In this document: positions 31,351 through 45,413 of the stretch, one piece after another
Numbering within the stretch: the stretch's first letter is position 1
How the letters are laid out: every line of letters begins with the position of its first letter
NCBI GenBank assembly: GCA_036245525.1
Contig: BTPG01000004.1
Coordinates: 231,909,898-231,973,897 of the forward strand
Direction: 5' to 3'
DNA: 64,000 nucleotides
Origin: Semisulcospira habei
Lineage: Eukaryota; Mollusca; Gastropoda; Semisulcospiridae
Position numbers and translations under genes: made by a program
Notes under the pieces: generated by a model
The model's database searches: none
Told to the model about the DNA's origin: nothing
The model's input: the letters and a program-made list of their open reading frames with translations, nothing else

Positions 31351-32490
31351 GTGGTCACGTTATGTTTTGGAAGTTCATCAGGTGTGTGTAAAAGAGAGAG
31401 AGAGGAACACATTAGCATGCGGTTTTCTGAAATGTTTTGTGTGCTAACTGTGTTTTCTGAACAAACAGGAATGTGTGCTGTCTAGAGGAGTTTCTTCTTT
31501 CTGTGTTAAATTCTAGTGATGTCATTTGATCCCATTGTATTCACACCCATGGTCCTGTTTATTTCCTCAGAAGCGGAAGAAGCAGAAACACCAGTTGCTT
31601 ACTCTGAGACAGATTGACACCAAAGGGACTTTCTAGCTGCTGGTGTGACACAGACAACACTACTGCTGAAGACACAGACAACACTACTGGTGAAAACACA
31701 GACAACACCGCCAGTATGGAGAGATATGATCCTGTCGAACACACCCAATTCAAACTGGAGCCAGCTATCAAGGTCGAACCTGGTGTCCGGCTAGAACTTG
31801 TGACCAGCAATGAGTCTGGGGTTAATCTGGAACCTGACATCAACCTAGCATCGATATCTGTGCCCAGTGTTAACAATGACATGGACTGTGACACTAAACA
31901 TGACATCAAGCTAGAGTCTAACTCTGTGCCCAATGTTTACAGTGATATGGACTGTGACACTAAACATGACATCACGCTAGAGTCTAACTCTGTGTCTGGT
32001 GTTATCAGTGACATGAACTGTGACACTAAACATGACATCAAGTTAGAATCTAACTCTGTGTCTGGTGTTATCAGTGACATGAACTGTGACGCTAAACATG
32101 ACATCAAGCTAGAGTCTAACTCTGTGTCTGGTGTTATCAGTGACATGAACTGTGACTTTGGGGTATCTGTGGGTCTTGACAGTAGAACTTTGTCAACAGA
32201 ACGAAAACCCTTGACCACAGAAAGTCCCAGTGCTGAAGAGAGTCAGATGCCATTTGTATGTGGGTTGTGTGATGCATGTTTCCAGTTGTCCAGTCAGTTG
32301 ATGCAACACATGTCTACTCACACAGGGCAGAAGCCTGACACTGTTACCACAGAGCAGAAGACAACTACAGCTGACAGTGCATGTATTGATGTACAGACAT
32401 CAGCAGGTACACCAAGTGGGAGAACATAGTTTTGTAGGCACTGTAACTGTAAGGCAACCGTCCACAAGCCACATACATGTACAGAAGATA
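31351..32490 (+). pseudogene. Truncated copy of the C2H2 zinc-finger gene
   Basis: Homologous to 51450-52800. It keeps the upstream region, a CCTCAG-type acceptor at about 31569, the short DTDNTTGEN-type repeat, a start-like ATG at 31716 (MERYDPVEHTQFKLEPAIKV) and four copies of the 29-residue acidic repeat (KLESNSVSGVISDMNCDTKH). It keeps the first atypical finger (CGLCDACFQLSSQLMQHMSTH). At 32427 TGG has become TAG, and a 6-base insertion (ACTGTA) follows at about 32446. Sequence homologous to the finger array is absent, so it cannot encode a DNA-binding protein. Confidence 0.88.
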
Positions 32491-32703
32491 GAAGATAGTA
32501 CATTTTGGGGGTAGTTTGAATACATTTTCACAGCCTCCTAAGGTAACAACCATAGATAATTGGGTATCATTGGAAAGAGCATTAAAAGTACTTTTCAAAA
32601 CTGCATGTGTTTGTGCATCAGTTTAGTGGGAAGTCGAACCAATTTGATTATTTTGCAACAGAACAAACATGGCGGAGCAAAAAATAAAAACATGGTTTTG
32701 GTA

Positions 32704-32836
32704 GTACTCAAACCAAGGGGAATCACAGCGCTGGACAGACAACAGTTAGATCCCCTGCCCCCGCCTATCAGGCACCCAATCGCCAGCCCACAGAGAAATA
32801 CGCAGGTATAGAATAAGACAATCATTTCCATCCTTT
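32704..32836 (-). mobile_element. 133-bp retrocopy of the signal-peptide exon, 12-bp target duplication
   Basis: On the minus strand it starts AGGATGGAAATGATTGTC and ends GGTTTGAGTA. TGGTTTTGGTAG flanks both sides (32692-32703 and 32837-32848). Its 5' end falls about 30 bases downstream of where the TATA box lies in the parent repeat, as expected for an RNA-mediated copy starting at the transcription start. Confidence 0.7.
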
Positions 32837-32848
32837 GGTTTTGGTAGC

Positions 32849-33637
32849 AACTTTGTAAGCACATGCAACGAAAAACCCAGATTTACTCGCTAACATCGCA
32901 GGAAAATGTATTCCACAAGCAAATAAATCGCACAAGAGAACTGTCTCTTCTTGAATTACAATATTATGAGCTAAATATCACTGTTGAAACCGCGCTCATG
33001 AGGATCGAATAAGCTCATCGTAGGAGACGATCCAAGGCACATTGTCTGCTACTTTGGTCTTGTTCCAACACCATCCGACAAGGGCAGTCACTTTCAAATA
33101 ACTTAGAAATGGATGGTGAATCATTATAGTGGTTGCTTCCCTTAGACTCATAGCTGTGCTTCAGCCGATTTTTGTACAAACACAACGCTAGAACACTAGT
33201 GACTCATCTATAGATGGCATCGAGCACAACGCTATAACGTAAGTGTTTCGATGGCTAAGGGTTTGTTTGGGCTAGCACTAAAGCGGGAGTGATATGTAGG
33301 GAAAGAGTTAAAGGGCAGCTATCTAGTAAAATGGTGGTCCCAGCGATGGGTTGCTTACCATTTCGGCATGGGGCTTCGTGTTGATGCAATTAATCGAACT
33401 TATGATCAATCGGCCACAAAAATCAAAGTCACTTTCAGTCCACAAAGTGTACTTACTTGTGTACAGTTCAAGCAGAAAAACACATACGAAGTCACAAATC
33501 GTCTCTAATTCACGGTACCCGGTTCCGGAGACTGCCGAACAAATTTTCAGATTTGCCGCTCGGCGGAAGTGACATCACAAGCCTGCGTTGGTTTGTTTAC
33601 GCCTAGCCGGACAGCGTGCTAACTTGTGACAGAGAAA
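32849..33637. other. No gene seen; upstream of a transposon-like exon
   Basis: A short GC-richer part at 33500-33637 precedes the ATG at 33638. Otherwise no supported features. Confidence 0.45.
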
Positions 33638-33740
33638 ATGCGCTCATCAGTTGACAGTTCTGATTCGGACTCTTACGTGGATTTGTCGGAAAATGAGTGT
33701 TTTGAAGCAGGTGCACCGCAAGGCCTCAAACCTTATATGT
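33638..33740 (+). pseudogene. First exon of a P2X7-like-domain gene or element (relic)
   Basis: The ATG at 33638 opens MRSSVDSSDSDSYVDLSENE... then LKPYMFEPLA. Ser/Asp-rich starts ending in a PY(Q/M)FEPLA motif are common in repeat-borne genes annotated as P2X7-like in aquatic invertebrates (my recollection of the family). A LINE fragment interrupts it right after LA. Short, so moderate confidence at most. Confidence 0.4.
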
Positions 33741-33744
33741 TTGA

Positions 33745-34000
33745 GCCTCTTGCACACTTACTTACTTACGCCTGTCACCCCTACCCGGGTATAGGCCGTC
33801 GACGAGAGACCTCCAGCAACTTCTGTCCTGTGCTTCTCTTTCGATTTTACTCCAGGTGGTTCCCAGTCTCTTGATGTCTGCTTGGAGGTCTCGACGCCAG
33901 GAGTTTCTCGGCCTACCTCTTTTCCTCTTTCCCTGGGGGTTCCATGACAATGCCTGCCTAGTGATACTGGACGGAAAAGCCAGTGCGCAGCGAAAACCCC
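33745..34000 (-). pseudogene. RTE-like LINE 3' fragment
   Basis: Minus-strand frame reading SITRQALSWNPQGKRKRGRP, then SWRRDLQADIKRLGTTW and AQDRSCWRSLVDGL to a stop. This GKRKRGRPxNxWRRDL C-terminus is characteristic of RTE-type and related LINEs. The 3' end is a (GTAA)n tail (plus CTTACTTACTTAC at 33745). Strongly 5'-truncated. Confidence 0.85.
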
Positions 34001-34139
34001 ACGGGCTGGTAAGCATACATAGTACAATACATTCATCGTATTAGATTACGTTTTCATGTGCACTTGTGTTTTATTATCATCGTTAATAATGTTGTAGTTA
34101 ATTTAACCTCAAACTGGCAGAACAGTTGGTCAAATGAAG

Positions 34140-34432
34140 TGTCTACCCGAGGTCCATTCACCTGTATTTGCCTTTTTTAAACTCTCCCTACTGTCTGCAC
34201 TGCCTGTAGCTCTTGATATTGGATGTGTGTTGCTAAATGGTCTTAGCTTTATTTAGGCCCCATGTGTTAGGTTTATTTAATGTGTTTGACCGGCTGGCGA
34301 CATACATTCAATGTTCTGTTTAGTTGGTTGTTTTTTTTTCTTTTTTTTTTTTTTTTCACAAGCAGTACAGGCACGTCCTGAGAAAGCCTTGTTGCTGTCG
34401 GGACATTAAGCAATGTACAATCAATCAATCAA
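34140..34432 (+). mobile_element. 5'-truncated SINE-like retroposon, 10-bp target duplication
   Basis: Keeps only the last ~290 bases of the family, starting TGTCTACCCGAGGTCC. TCAAATGAAG flanks it (34130-34139 and 34433-34442). 5' truncation with a clear target duplication supports LINE-driven retrotransposition from the 3' end. Confidence 0.93.
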
Positions 34433-34695
34433 TCAAATGAAGAAGAGGTCATGCATGCGCACTAGTTCACTTTTGGGAACGCGGTCTCACGGTTCACACG
34501 TGCTAGTCAAGATCTTCATCTTTTTGTGGGTTTCCTTTGATCATCGATTTGATTTGTGTCTGAGAATTTCTAGGGATACACTGAGGTAGGATACAACCTT
34601 CTCATTTCTTTTACGGATATTGCTCTTATTTCCGGAGATAGGTTTCAAGAACTAATTTCCCTTGACGCTTCTCGATCTAGATCTTTCGCATAATC

Positions 34696-35470
34696 ATGGC
34701 GGGCCCCGTGGCGGGAACTAGCTGCTCTGATCAAAACAAAACGGACTCTACTAAAGAGACCATAACACTAACTGACATTATGGCTTGCATGAAAGATATC
34801 AAAAGCAGGCTATCAAGGTTAGAGCAGGTCAGTTTTGACACTTCACAGGGTGAAGTAGATTTTGGAAGTGACAGCGAGCGTGGTGACGCTTCGATGGCAG
34901 GGATCAGGGATCCCAATCAGATCGTGCTGGAGGCTAGCTTTGTGAGTGATGATCTGAACTTTACTGTCACACTGCTAGAGGCAGTTGAAGAATCCCAGGG
35001 GGAAAATTCTATGCTTGACATTCTTGTGGGGCAGTTAGAACAAGAAGAGTAACTTGGGCCACCTGTGGTTGCACAGATGGAGAAGATTGTCAGAAATCGT
35101 TAAAGTATGCAGATGCAGGAGGCATCGTTGTCAGAACTTCTCAAGAAGTACCCCATTCCTGAGAATTGTAAAATACTGGCACCACCCACACTGAATGAAG
35201 CTGTCAGAGACAAATTAAATGCGCAAGGGAAAAGGGCTGATCTAATGTTATTCTAATGTGCTGCGGCGGCAGCCGTGAAAGTGTCGGTGAATCTACATGA
35301 ATTTGCTAAGCAGACAGCTAAAAAGTCCCGGAATCTGGATAATAAGAGTGTGGTTCAAGCAGCCAATGAAAACATCGGAATTGTTGGTGACATCATCGCC
35401 ATTCTTGGAAACGTACAACAGGAAGTTTCCATTCGTAGAAGCATAGACCAATTATACATGCCAGTATAAT
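34696..35470 (+). pseudogene. DIRS-like gag ORF relic
   Basis: ATG at 34696 opens a 118-codon acidic frame (MAGPVAGTSCSDQNKTDSTK...). After stops the same kind of protein continues: SLSELLKKYPIPENCKILA, AQGKRADLMLF, then AANENIGIVGDIIAILGNVQ and QEVSIRRSIDQLY (35400-35458). The pattern of an Asn-Cys region, an RxxD segment and a LLGNxxxExxxRRR end is that of ORF1 in DIRS-type tyrosine-recombinase retrotransposons of invertebrates. At least two stops and one frameshift break it. No RT or recombinase follows. Confidence 0.55.
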
Positions 35471-35479
35471 TGGTCTATG
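35442..35479. repeat. Perfect 16-bp inverted repeat (hairpin)
   Basis: CATAGACCAATTATAC and its exact complement GTATAATTGGTCTATG are separated by six bases. It lies at the junction between the gag relic and the repeat at 35487, so it may be the trace of an inverted duplication at a template switch. Confidence 0.9.
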
Positions 35480-35486
35480 GTCCCCC

Positions 35487-35570
35487 ACAGCAAACAACCA
35501 AATTCAACAGGCGCTCATCTCTAGGTCAACACCACTGACCCAGACAAATACTATGTAACCAGACACGATA
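35487..35570 (-). repeat. Inverted copy of the repeat at 2735-2817
   Basis: The plus-strand sequence TCCCCCACAGCAAACAACCA...TACTATGTAACCAGAC is the complement of 2735-2817. It immediately follows the gag relic and hairpin. Confidence 0.8.
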
Positions 35571-35598
35571 TGCACACCGACTCGCGCGCGTGCTGGTC

Positions 35599-35655
35599 CA
35601 GGGCCGGACCCAGGGGGGGGGGGGGTTACCTGGGTTCCGGAACCCCCCCTCCCAA

Positions 35656-35693
<38 letters not shown>
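35599..35693. repeat. hAT-like terminus and homopolymers
   Basis: CAGGGCCGGACCCAGG at 35599 resembles a hAT end; a G run and an A run of about 35 follow. No matching opposite end was found. Confidence 0.35.
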
Positions 35694-35694
<1 letters not shown>

Positions 35695-35816
35695 AGTGAA
35701 TTTTTTTTTATGCAAAGGGAGTTCCAAAGTTTTTTTGGTTTTTTTTTTAATTGTTTTTAAAACATTGCAGTTTTTAGTCACTTTTGATCCAAGGCACAAA
35801 GAGTTATTTATAGACA

Positions 35817-36120
35817 ATTCAACGGAAATCCATTTCAAGGGATCCGTTTAAACGTCCAAAACGTTTTCCCGTTGAAACGACCAAGTAACCCAACCCCTAA
35901 CCCTATTATTAGTAAATGCAGCCATATTTTCTTGTTCTGGCCGCAAGCCTCTTCCAGCGCCTTAACCTTGATACAGCCCTAATCCCCCAAAAACGACTTT
36001 TTAGAAAGATTAATTAAGACGCTAAGTTGATAATTATGATAATTCGTTGTAACGAACATCCGTTAAAACGACCATCATTGAATCGTCCAAAAACATCGTT
36101 GAAATGGATTTCCGTTGAAT
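35817..36120. mobile_element. 304-bp MITE-like inverted-repeat element
   Basis: The 21-base termini ATTCAACGGAAATCCATTTC+A (35817-35837) and their exact complement (36100-36120) face each other, with further inner complementary phrases (CGTTTAAACG / CGTTAAAACG). No target duplication is obvious. Non-coding. Confidence 0.75.
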
Positions 36121-36275
36121 CAACCAGGTACCCAAAAGAGTTGCTTTCCTTCAGTGCACGTCTTTCCGAGAAAGATCAGTGAAAAGACGCCTGACGTCAT
36201 TAAGGTTTGTGGGGGGAAGTTTAAATCTAGATCTATTTTCTTTGGTAACACTTCACTTTTGCTGTCTCCTCGAAA

Positions 36276-39438
<3,163 letters not shown>

Positions 39439-39559
39439 AAGGTATGTTCAATTTCTGACCGGTTGAGATATGGTTGTGTGAGATGCATGCCCGATTTTGA
39501 GTTTGAAGGCTTTGTTTCGTCAGTCAGGTAGCGAAACTGGCACTCGACGCCTAGTCGTA

Positions 39560-39767
39560 CACTTGACCATATGTTACATGTAACTTGAAACTGTACCGGG
39601 ATGATTTATTTGTTAATTTGTATTGCGGTTTCATGGGCAGGCTGACAATATTTACTACATGTGTATGTAACTTGAAACTGTACTGGGGCAGACTGACAAT
39701 ATTGACTACATGTATACATGTATGTAACTTGAAACTGTACTGGGGCAGGCTGACAATATTTACTACA
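39560..39767 (+). repeat. ~51-60-bp minisatellite, left part
   Basis: Units of ATGTAACTTGAAACTGTACT + GGGGCAGGCTGACAATATT + TACTACATGTAT. The array is interrupted by the element 39768-43242 and resumes at 43243. Confidence 0.92.
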
Positions 39768-39924
39768 CAGGGACGTAGCGGGCCACTCCGGCGCTCCGGC
39801 GACCGCCGGAGTACTTTTTGGACAAAAAAAAAAAAAAAAAAAAAAAAAAGAGCGAGAGAGAGCCGGAGAGAGCAAACCTGTCGTGGTGTCAAAACTTCGC
39901 AAGTGTATTCATGTTTACCAAAAA

Positions 39925-40055
39925 TGACATGTTTGCACCACTTAGCAGTGGTTGGTAAACAGAAATGTGTCAAAATCGCCGGCCCAAGAACGAAAGCTAC
40001 TGGCCGAAGTGCATCAACACAACAGACTTCTGCACCACCAGCTCCACCAATTTAG
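39925..40055 (+). pseudogene. Possible transposase N-terminal fragment
   Basis: The last third of a longer open frame reads MTCLHHLAVVGKQKCVKIAG then PRTKATGRSASTQQTSAPPA before a stop. A short basic, Ser/Pro-rich segment near the left end would fit the start of a hAT ORF, but no domain is diagnostic. A duplicated TTAGCAGTGGT phrase occurs at both ends (39945 and 40052). Confidence 0.25.
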
Positions 40056-40245
40056 CAGTGGTAAAATACAGAAATAAGAAGGACATGAGGCACCACTAGC
40101 AAAAGCCGCACGCCGACTCCAAACGGTAACAGCCTCAAGTCATGACACATTAAACGAAGCAGAACGACCTCCCAATAAGAACTTGAACCAACTGGCATTG
40201 GAAATATCTTATTTCTACGCGCCACACCGCAACCAATACAAGGCC

Positions 40246-40279
40246 CCCCTCTCCCCCCCCCCCCCCCCCCCCCCCCCCC
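40246..40279. repeat. C homopolymer run
   Basis: About 28 C in a row; length is likely unstable. Confidence 0.9.
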
Positions 40280-40333
40280 AACAACGGGGAAAAGAAAACG
40301 GAATGAACCAAAAACAGAAAAACCGCCAGACTT

Positions 40334-40690
40334 TTGAACGATGAAATGATCATAGGACCAGCACACAAATGGGTGGGGAAAAAAAGAAAATACATGACGA
40401 AAAACCTCCCACACTTTCAAACAATTCTACTAGCCGCATTCATCTTCTCCAATGGACTGAACCCTACGATATTCTTTGAGTGGGTCTACTTTATTGGCCT
40501 TTGCAGAGACAAGGGAGCAAGGAAACAACTAGAATACCTCTTCGTATACTTTAAAGAGGGCAGATACAGCAAAGCTTTGTACGACTACGACATCATTGAT
40601 CAACGGGCGCTCGAATACTTAGACGGAACCCCGAAGCACCACAGACAACCACGGAATTGTCCCACCAACAAAACTAAGGACACGACATGA
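40334..40690 (+). CDS. Unrecognised 118-residue protein within a hAT-like element
   Basis: I do not recognise the family with certainty. The frame has a protein-like composition: basic start, then FQTILLAAFIFSNGLNPTIF, FEWVYFIGLCRDKGARKQLE, YLFVYFKEGRYSKALYDYD and ALEYLDGTPKHH, with a polar tail. The alternation of hydrophobic helices and conserved-looking aromatic/Gly motifs argues against chance. It has no signal peptide or catalytic signature that I can name. It sits between the left end of the hAT-like element and a retroelement-type motif at 40846, so it may belong to an inserted element of its own. Confidence 0.45.
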   Translation: MNDEMIIGPAHKWVGKKRKYMTKNLPHFQTILLAAFIFSNGLNPTIFFEWVYFIGLCRDKGARKQLEYLFVYFKEGRYSKALYDYDIIDQRALEYLDGTPKHHRQPRNCPTNKTKDTT

Positions 40691-40839
40691 AAATAACACA
40701 CTACCACTCTCTACTAGCCTTTCCAAGTTATAGTGTGAGCGAGAGTACATCCTCTTGAAGAATACAAAATAAACCACAAAACAGACTACCATAAAACCTA
40801 ACAACAAAGGTTTACTCAGTCAACAAAAACAACAGGGTC

Positions 40840-40890
40840 AGCACGCTGATGAAGGCAGCCCTTAGCCAATAAAGGCTAAACATGCCCAAA
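40840..40890 (+). other. CTGATGA-hairpin-AAAC motif
   Basis: CTGATGA (40846-40852) is followed by AGGC, an AGCC/GGCT-containing loop and AAACATG. This resembles the conserved block at ends of Penelope-like and other retroelements and the hammerhead core, though G of GAAA is replaced and stem II is enlarged. No stems I/III were found. Confidence 0.3.
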
Positions 40891-40990
40891 ATACACCTGA
40901 CAGCTAACTCAAAACGTGACTGATTTGTGAATTGTCATATGGGTATACGGCTGGTCACATCAAGCCATCACACAGTGGTGTGCGATGTAC

Positions 40991-41035
40991 AAAAAAAAAA
41001 AAAAAAAAAAGGAAAAAAAAAAAAAAGAGAAAAAG
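40991..41035. repeat. A-rich simple repeat
   Basis: About 45 bases of A with a few G, possibly a retroposon tail. Confidence 0.85.
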
Positions 41036-41219
41036 ATCACGTATGTACGAGGCTCGATTGAACCACGTCCAAAAGTCTAAAACTGACTCACTCATCTTGA
41101 TTCGTGTTGCCAACAACTTTAATTGTGGCTTCTGCAGCATGCAGGCAAACAGTTTTTAGGACATTTTCTGAGCTGGATGTGTCAAGAAACCAATCATAAA
41201 ATTATAAATCAGTTCCTCG

Positions 41220-42800
41220 AGTGAGGCGTCTTTCTGTCAGAATTCAAATCAGGCGTTGTCAAACCTCTCCTGAAAAAGTCGAATCTTGACCCCCAACCAG
41301 CTAAAGAACTATCGCCCCGTTTCAAACCTAACCTTTCTGTCCAAAGTTCTTGAGAGAGTCGTTCTGACATAGCTCACTAAATAGCTACAGTCAAACAATC
41401 TCGTCCATCCGCTTCAGTCTGCTTAACGTGCTGGACACAGTACTGAAACTGCTCTCCTCTGTGTCGTTAATGGCCTAGTAAGTGCCTATGATAAAAACCT
41501 GAGCTCAGTTCGTGCCCTGTTAGACCTATCAGCTGCATTTGACACCATTGACCACTCCATCTTGCTCCAGCGTCTAGTAAACTACTTTGGTATTTCTGGT
41601 AAGTTCTACTCTTATCCGTCTTCCCGTCAGATTAACGTCTCTGTCAAGAACGCTCTTTCTGAAGCTGCTGCGCTAGAGTTTGGTGTCTCCCAGGGCTCCT
41701 TCCTGGGCCCCATTCTATTTACGCTGTACACTCAGCCTCTATCTCAGGTTATCGCATCGCATTCAACCGATCATCACATGTATGCGGATGATACACAACT
41801 TCCGAAATCTGCACCTCAAACAGCTCCAGTCAGGCTATTTCAGATGTTCAGAACTGTATCTCAGATAATATTAAGTCTGCATGTGTGAAAATAAACTCCA
41901 GTTAAACGAGGGCAAGACGGAAGCTCTTCTTATCGGTGCCTCTCGACTGCTGCCCAATTCCCCTGACTCTATGCGCATTTGTGACGCACCTATTCCATTT
42001 TCTGATTCAGTTCGCAATCTTGGCGTTTTTCTTGATAATCTTCAAATGAAGGACCATGTAAATCATGTCTGCAAAATTGCTTTTCTGAAATTAAGACGTA
42101 TCAGTTCTATCCGTCATTACCTAACCACTGAATCTGCCACCAAACTGGTCGTCATTTTAGTCTTGTCCCGCATTGATTACTGCAATTGATTACTTAGCTG
42201 GCCTCCCTCGGTCTCTCATTCAGAAATTGCAATGAGTTCAGAATTGTGCTGCACGTCTTATCGTCCACGCCTGACAGCATCAGCCCATCACTCCTATCCT
42301 GAGACAACTTCACTGGCTGCCAGTCAAACAACGAGTCTCGTACAAAATCGCCTATCTGTGCTACAAAACTATTAACTACTCTACCCCTGCCTATCTCGCT
42401 GATCATATTCAACTATACACTCCCTCCCACTCCCTCCGTTCAAGTAGTGATACGCGCGCCTTCTCAGAGTCCCTCTCTGCAAACAGAGGTGACCGTTGTT
42501 TTGCGCACGTTGGACCTCAGTGTTGTCTGGAACTCCCTACCGATAGATATTAGACATTCTCCCTCATTCACTGCCTTTAAATCTGCCCTTAAGACCCACC
42601 TGTTCGATACCCCAATGTAGCTCGCGCGCAGTTCTTCGTCAGTGGCCGTTATGTACCTGTGTGTTTGTCTGTGTGTGTGCGTGTGTATTCAGTGCAGAAT
42701 CCTTTGTTCCTCTGGCTTTATGACCCCCTCCACTCCCACTCTTTATAAGAGCTTATTTTAGGAGAAGCGCTATATAAGTAGCCATTATTATTATTATTAA
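41220..42800 (+). pseudogene. Decayed CR1-like LINE, (ATT)n tail
   Basis: Reads in several broken frames: NYRPVSNLTFLSK-like start (41309), RALLDLSAAFDTIDH (41510), FGVSQGSFLGPILFTLYTQP (41681), YADDTQ at about 41780, LNEGKTEALLIG, NLGVFLDN, LSRIDYCN (42165), then IHWLPVK-like and TFKSALKTHLFDTP at 42580. The 3' end GCGCTATATAAGTAGCC(ATT)n is the CR1-type hairpin. Related to the element at 19042 but more decayed. It lies inside the 3.5-kb hAT-like element. Confidence 0.9.
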
Positions 42801-43189
42801 GAACCAATGTGCTTCAAAAATCCCGTGCAACACAAAAGTCTGCTGTCAAAGTTGATTCAGGAGATGCAAAGCTTTTGTGATGAACATTTCTTCATGGATT
42901 ATATCTCTTTTTTAATTTTGTTTCGCAAATCTCATCTACAACAAACGATCTTCAACTCTGACATGTTGTAATCTTCTAACTACAGAAATGCGAGTTTGTT
43001 TACTAATTGATTGGTTTCCCCATGACCACATGAAGGATTTAAACAATTGTGACATTTCCCAATTCTTGATTCCAAGCCAGCATATCATAGGTAAGTCTGT
43101 CTTTGGATGTGAATGTTGTTTCTTTAAAATAGAGTTAACATTTTAGTATCAATAAATAAGCGTCTGGTCGCCATCGTCCCTCAAATAGT
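42801..43189. other. No gene seen (right interior of hAT-like element)
   Basis: AT-rich, no frames of note. Confidence 0.45.
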
Positions 43190-43242
43190 TTCCGACTTTC
43201 CGAAACCGCCGGACTACTTTTCTCATGCCCGCTACGTCCCTG

Positions 43243-43475
43243 CTACATGTATACAATGTAACTTGAAACTGTACTGGGGTAGGCTGACAATATTGACTAC
43301 ATGTATATAATCTTGAAACTGTACTGGGGTAGGCTGACAATATTGACTACGTGTATATGTAACTTGAAACTGTACTGGGGCAGGCTGACAATATTACTAC
43401 ATCTATATGTAACTTGAAACTATACTGGGATGATTTATTTGTTAATTTGTATTGCGATTTCATGAAATAAATGTA
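43243..43475 (+). repeat. ~51-60-bp minisatellite, right part
   Basis: Four further units (43256, 43307, 43352, 43405). The last reads on into TGATTTATTTGTTAATTTGT, exactly as the first unit of the left part does (39600), so the outer ends of the two halves are themselves direct repeats. Confidence 0.9.
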
Positions 43476-43575
43476 CAATTAGTATGATGGCGCTAGCTTT
43501 TTAATAAAGAATGGAATAATTAATGAGTTTGTTGTGCAAATCATGTCGCTTTCCATCTGCATTTACATTCCCTGA

Positions 43576-44404
43576 TGCCACCCACTACTGGTACAGCATA
43601 AATACAGACACTGTAATGATCAACTAACACCCACTACTGGTACAGCATAAATACAGACACTGTAATGATCAACTAACACCCACTACTGGTACAGCATAAA
43701 TACAGACACTAATGATCAACTAACTCCCACTACTGGTACAGCACAAATACAGACACTGTAATGATCAACTAACTCCCACTACTGGTACAGCATAAATACA
43801 GACACTGTAATGATCAACTAACTCCCTCTACTGGTACAGCACAAATACAGACACTGTAATGATCAACTAACTCCCACTACTGGTACAGCACAAATACAGA
43901 CACTGTAATGATCAACTAACTCCCACTACTGGTACAGCACAGACACTGTAATGATCAACTAACTCCCACTACTGGTACAGCACAAATACAGACACTGTAA
44001 TGATCAACTAACTCCCACTACTGGTACAGCACAGACACTGTAATGATCAACTAACACCCACTACTGGTACAGCACAAATACAGACACTGTAATGATCAAC
44101 TAACTCCCACTACTGGTACAGCACAGACACTGTAATGATCAACTAACACCCACTACTGGTACAGCACAAATACAGACACTGTAATGATCAACTAACTCCC
44201 CTACTGGTACAGCACAAATACATACACTGTAATGACCAACTAACTCACACTACTGGTACAGCACAAATACAGACACTGTATGATCAACTAACTCACACTA
44301 CTGGTACAGCACAAATACAGACACTGTAATGATCAACTAACTCCCACTACTGGTACAGCACAAATACAGACACTGTAATGATCAACTAACTCCCACTACT
44401 GTTA
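43576..44404 (+). repeat. 49-bp satellite array, ~17 units
   Basis: Head-to-tail 49-base units (AACTCCCACTACTGGTACAG / CACAAATACAGACACTGTAA / TGATCAACT) with 43-bp variants lacking AAATAC, and ACACCC versus CTCCCA variants. The array is highly homogeneous. It is cut at 44404 by a CACTA-type element. Confidence 0.97.
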
Positions 44405-45413
44405 CACTAGGACCCAACAGCTATGGACGGCTGACTGACTCAGCGCGCTAAATAAGTTCACCGACAGCCTCGTTTTCAGCTGCAATCTGTTTTCACTTCC
44501 AGTTGCTAACGTTTCAATGACCGATGTCTTTGCTAGTGTTACGCGTCGTTTGAAAATCACGATTTTTGTGTCTTTATTTAGCAATCTGAATTTTTTTCTA
44601 CGCATACGTCGATAGGAAAATCAGTCGAGTTTATAACCCTGTGTTTAGATTTTTTTGTCAGCCATTTCTGAAACGCCTAATCTATACCAGAGTCAACCAC
44701 AGTGTGTTCCAAAATGAGTGACATTGTGAGCTGTGAGCCTCAAGGCAGAGACTGGACTGCAGGCTGATGTCAAGGTATGAGTGATTTTGAGGGAAGTTTT
44801 AAATACATGTATTTGTCCACGGCATGTGCTATGAGGTTCATTCTGAATCTGTCCGTTATGATTATTATCATATTATTATCATATTTGTTTTGTAGTATAG
44901 GAGCGAAACACACACACACACACACACAGACAAATTGTAGTACAGTGAAATTGTTTTGGACAGATTATTTAGTTTTGGCACAAAAAAAACAGCTTTTCTT
45001 TTGGAATTCTGTTTTGAAAACAGCCTGGGTTTGAGAAGGTTATGCTGATTCTGTAACCAGTGTGGTTGTTCATGTAAAGGCCTAATGTCAAACTGGGGAT
45101 TTAGTTTTGGGATAGGTGTTTGTGTTATATTTCAAAATATGTGTAGGTAACGAGTATTACAAGTTGTTCTTTCGTAAAGTGTGTGTGTTATATTGTGTGT
45201 GTGTGTGTATGTGCGTGTGTGTTGTATTGTGTGTGTGTGTGTGTGTGTTGTATTGTGTGTGTGTGTGTGTGTGTGTATTTAATCAGTGTTAGGGTATTTT
45301 TTTACCTTTATTTATTGTTTTGCTTGGCACTGTATGGTTTTTGAATTGTTTTATTAGAGATATTATTAAGTATAGGTAAACATTGTTTTTATTACCAACA
45401 TATTACTTTTTAC

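Larger units (their letters stand above)
39768..43242. mobile_element. 3.5-kb hAT-like element, 5-bp target duplication
   Basis: CAGGGACGTAGCGGGC at 39768 and its exact complement ending at 43242 are 16-base TIRs. CTACA flanks both (39763-39767, 43243-43247). Removing it restores the minisatellite. It contains GC-rich sub-terminal CGGCGCTCCGGCGACCGCCG, an A run, an unrecognised 118-codon frame and a secondary CR1-like LINE. No hAT catalytic domain is visible. Confidence 0.9.

Noticed and set aside
33856..34044. Plus-strand frame after the P2X7-like exon
   Set aside because: Mostly antisense of the RTE-like LINE 3' fragment.
44402..44605. Minus frame in the CACTA element
   Set aside because: It starts and ends within sub-terminal sequence and has no domain similarity that I can see.
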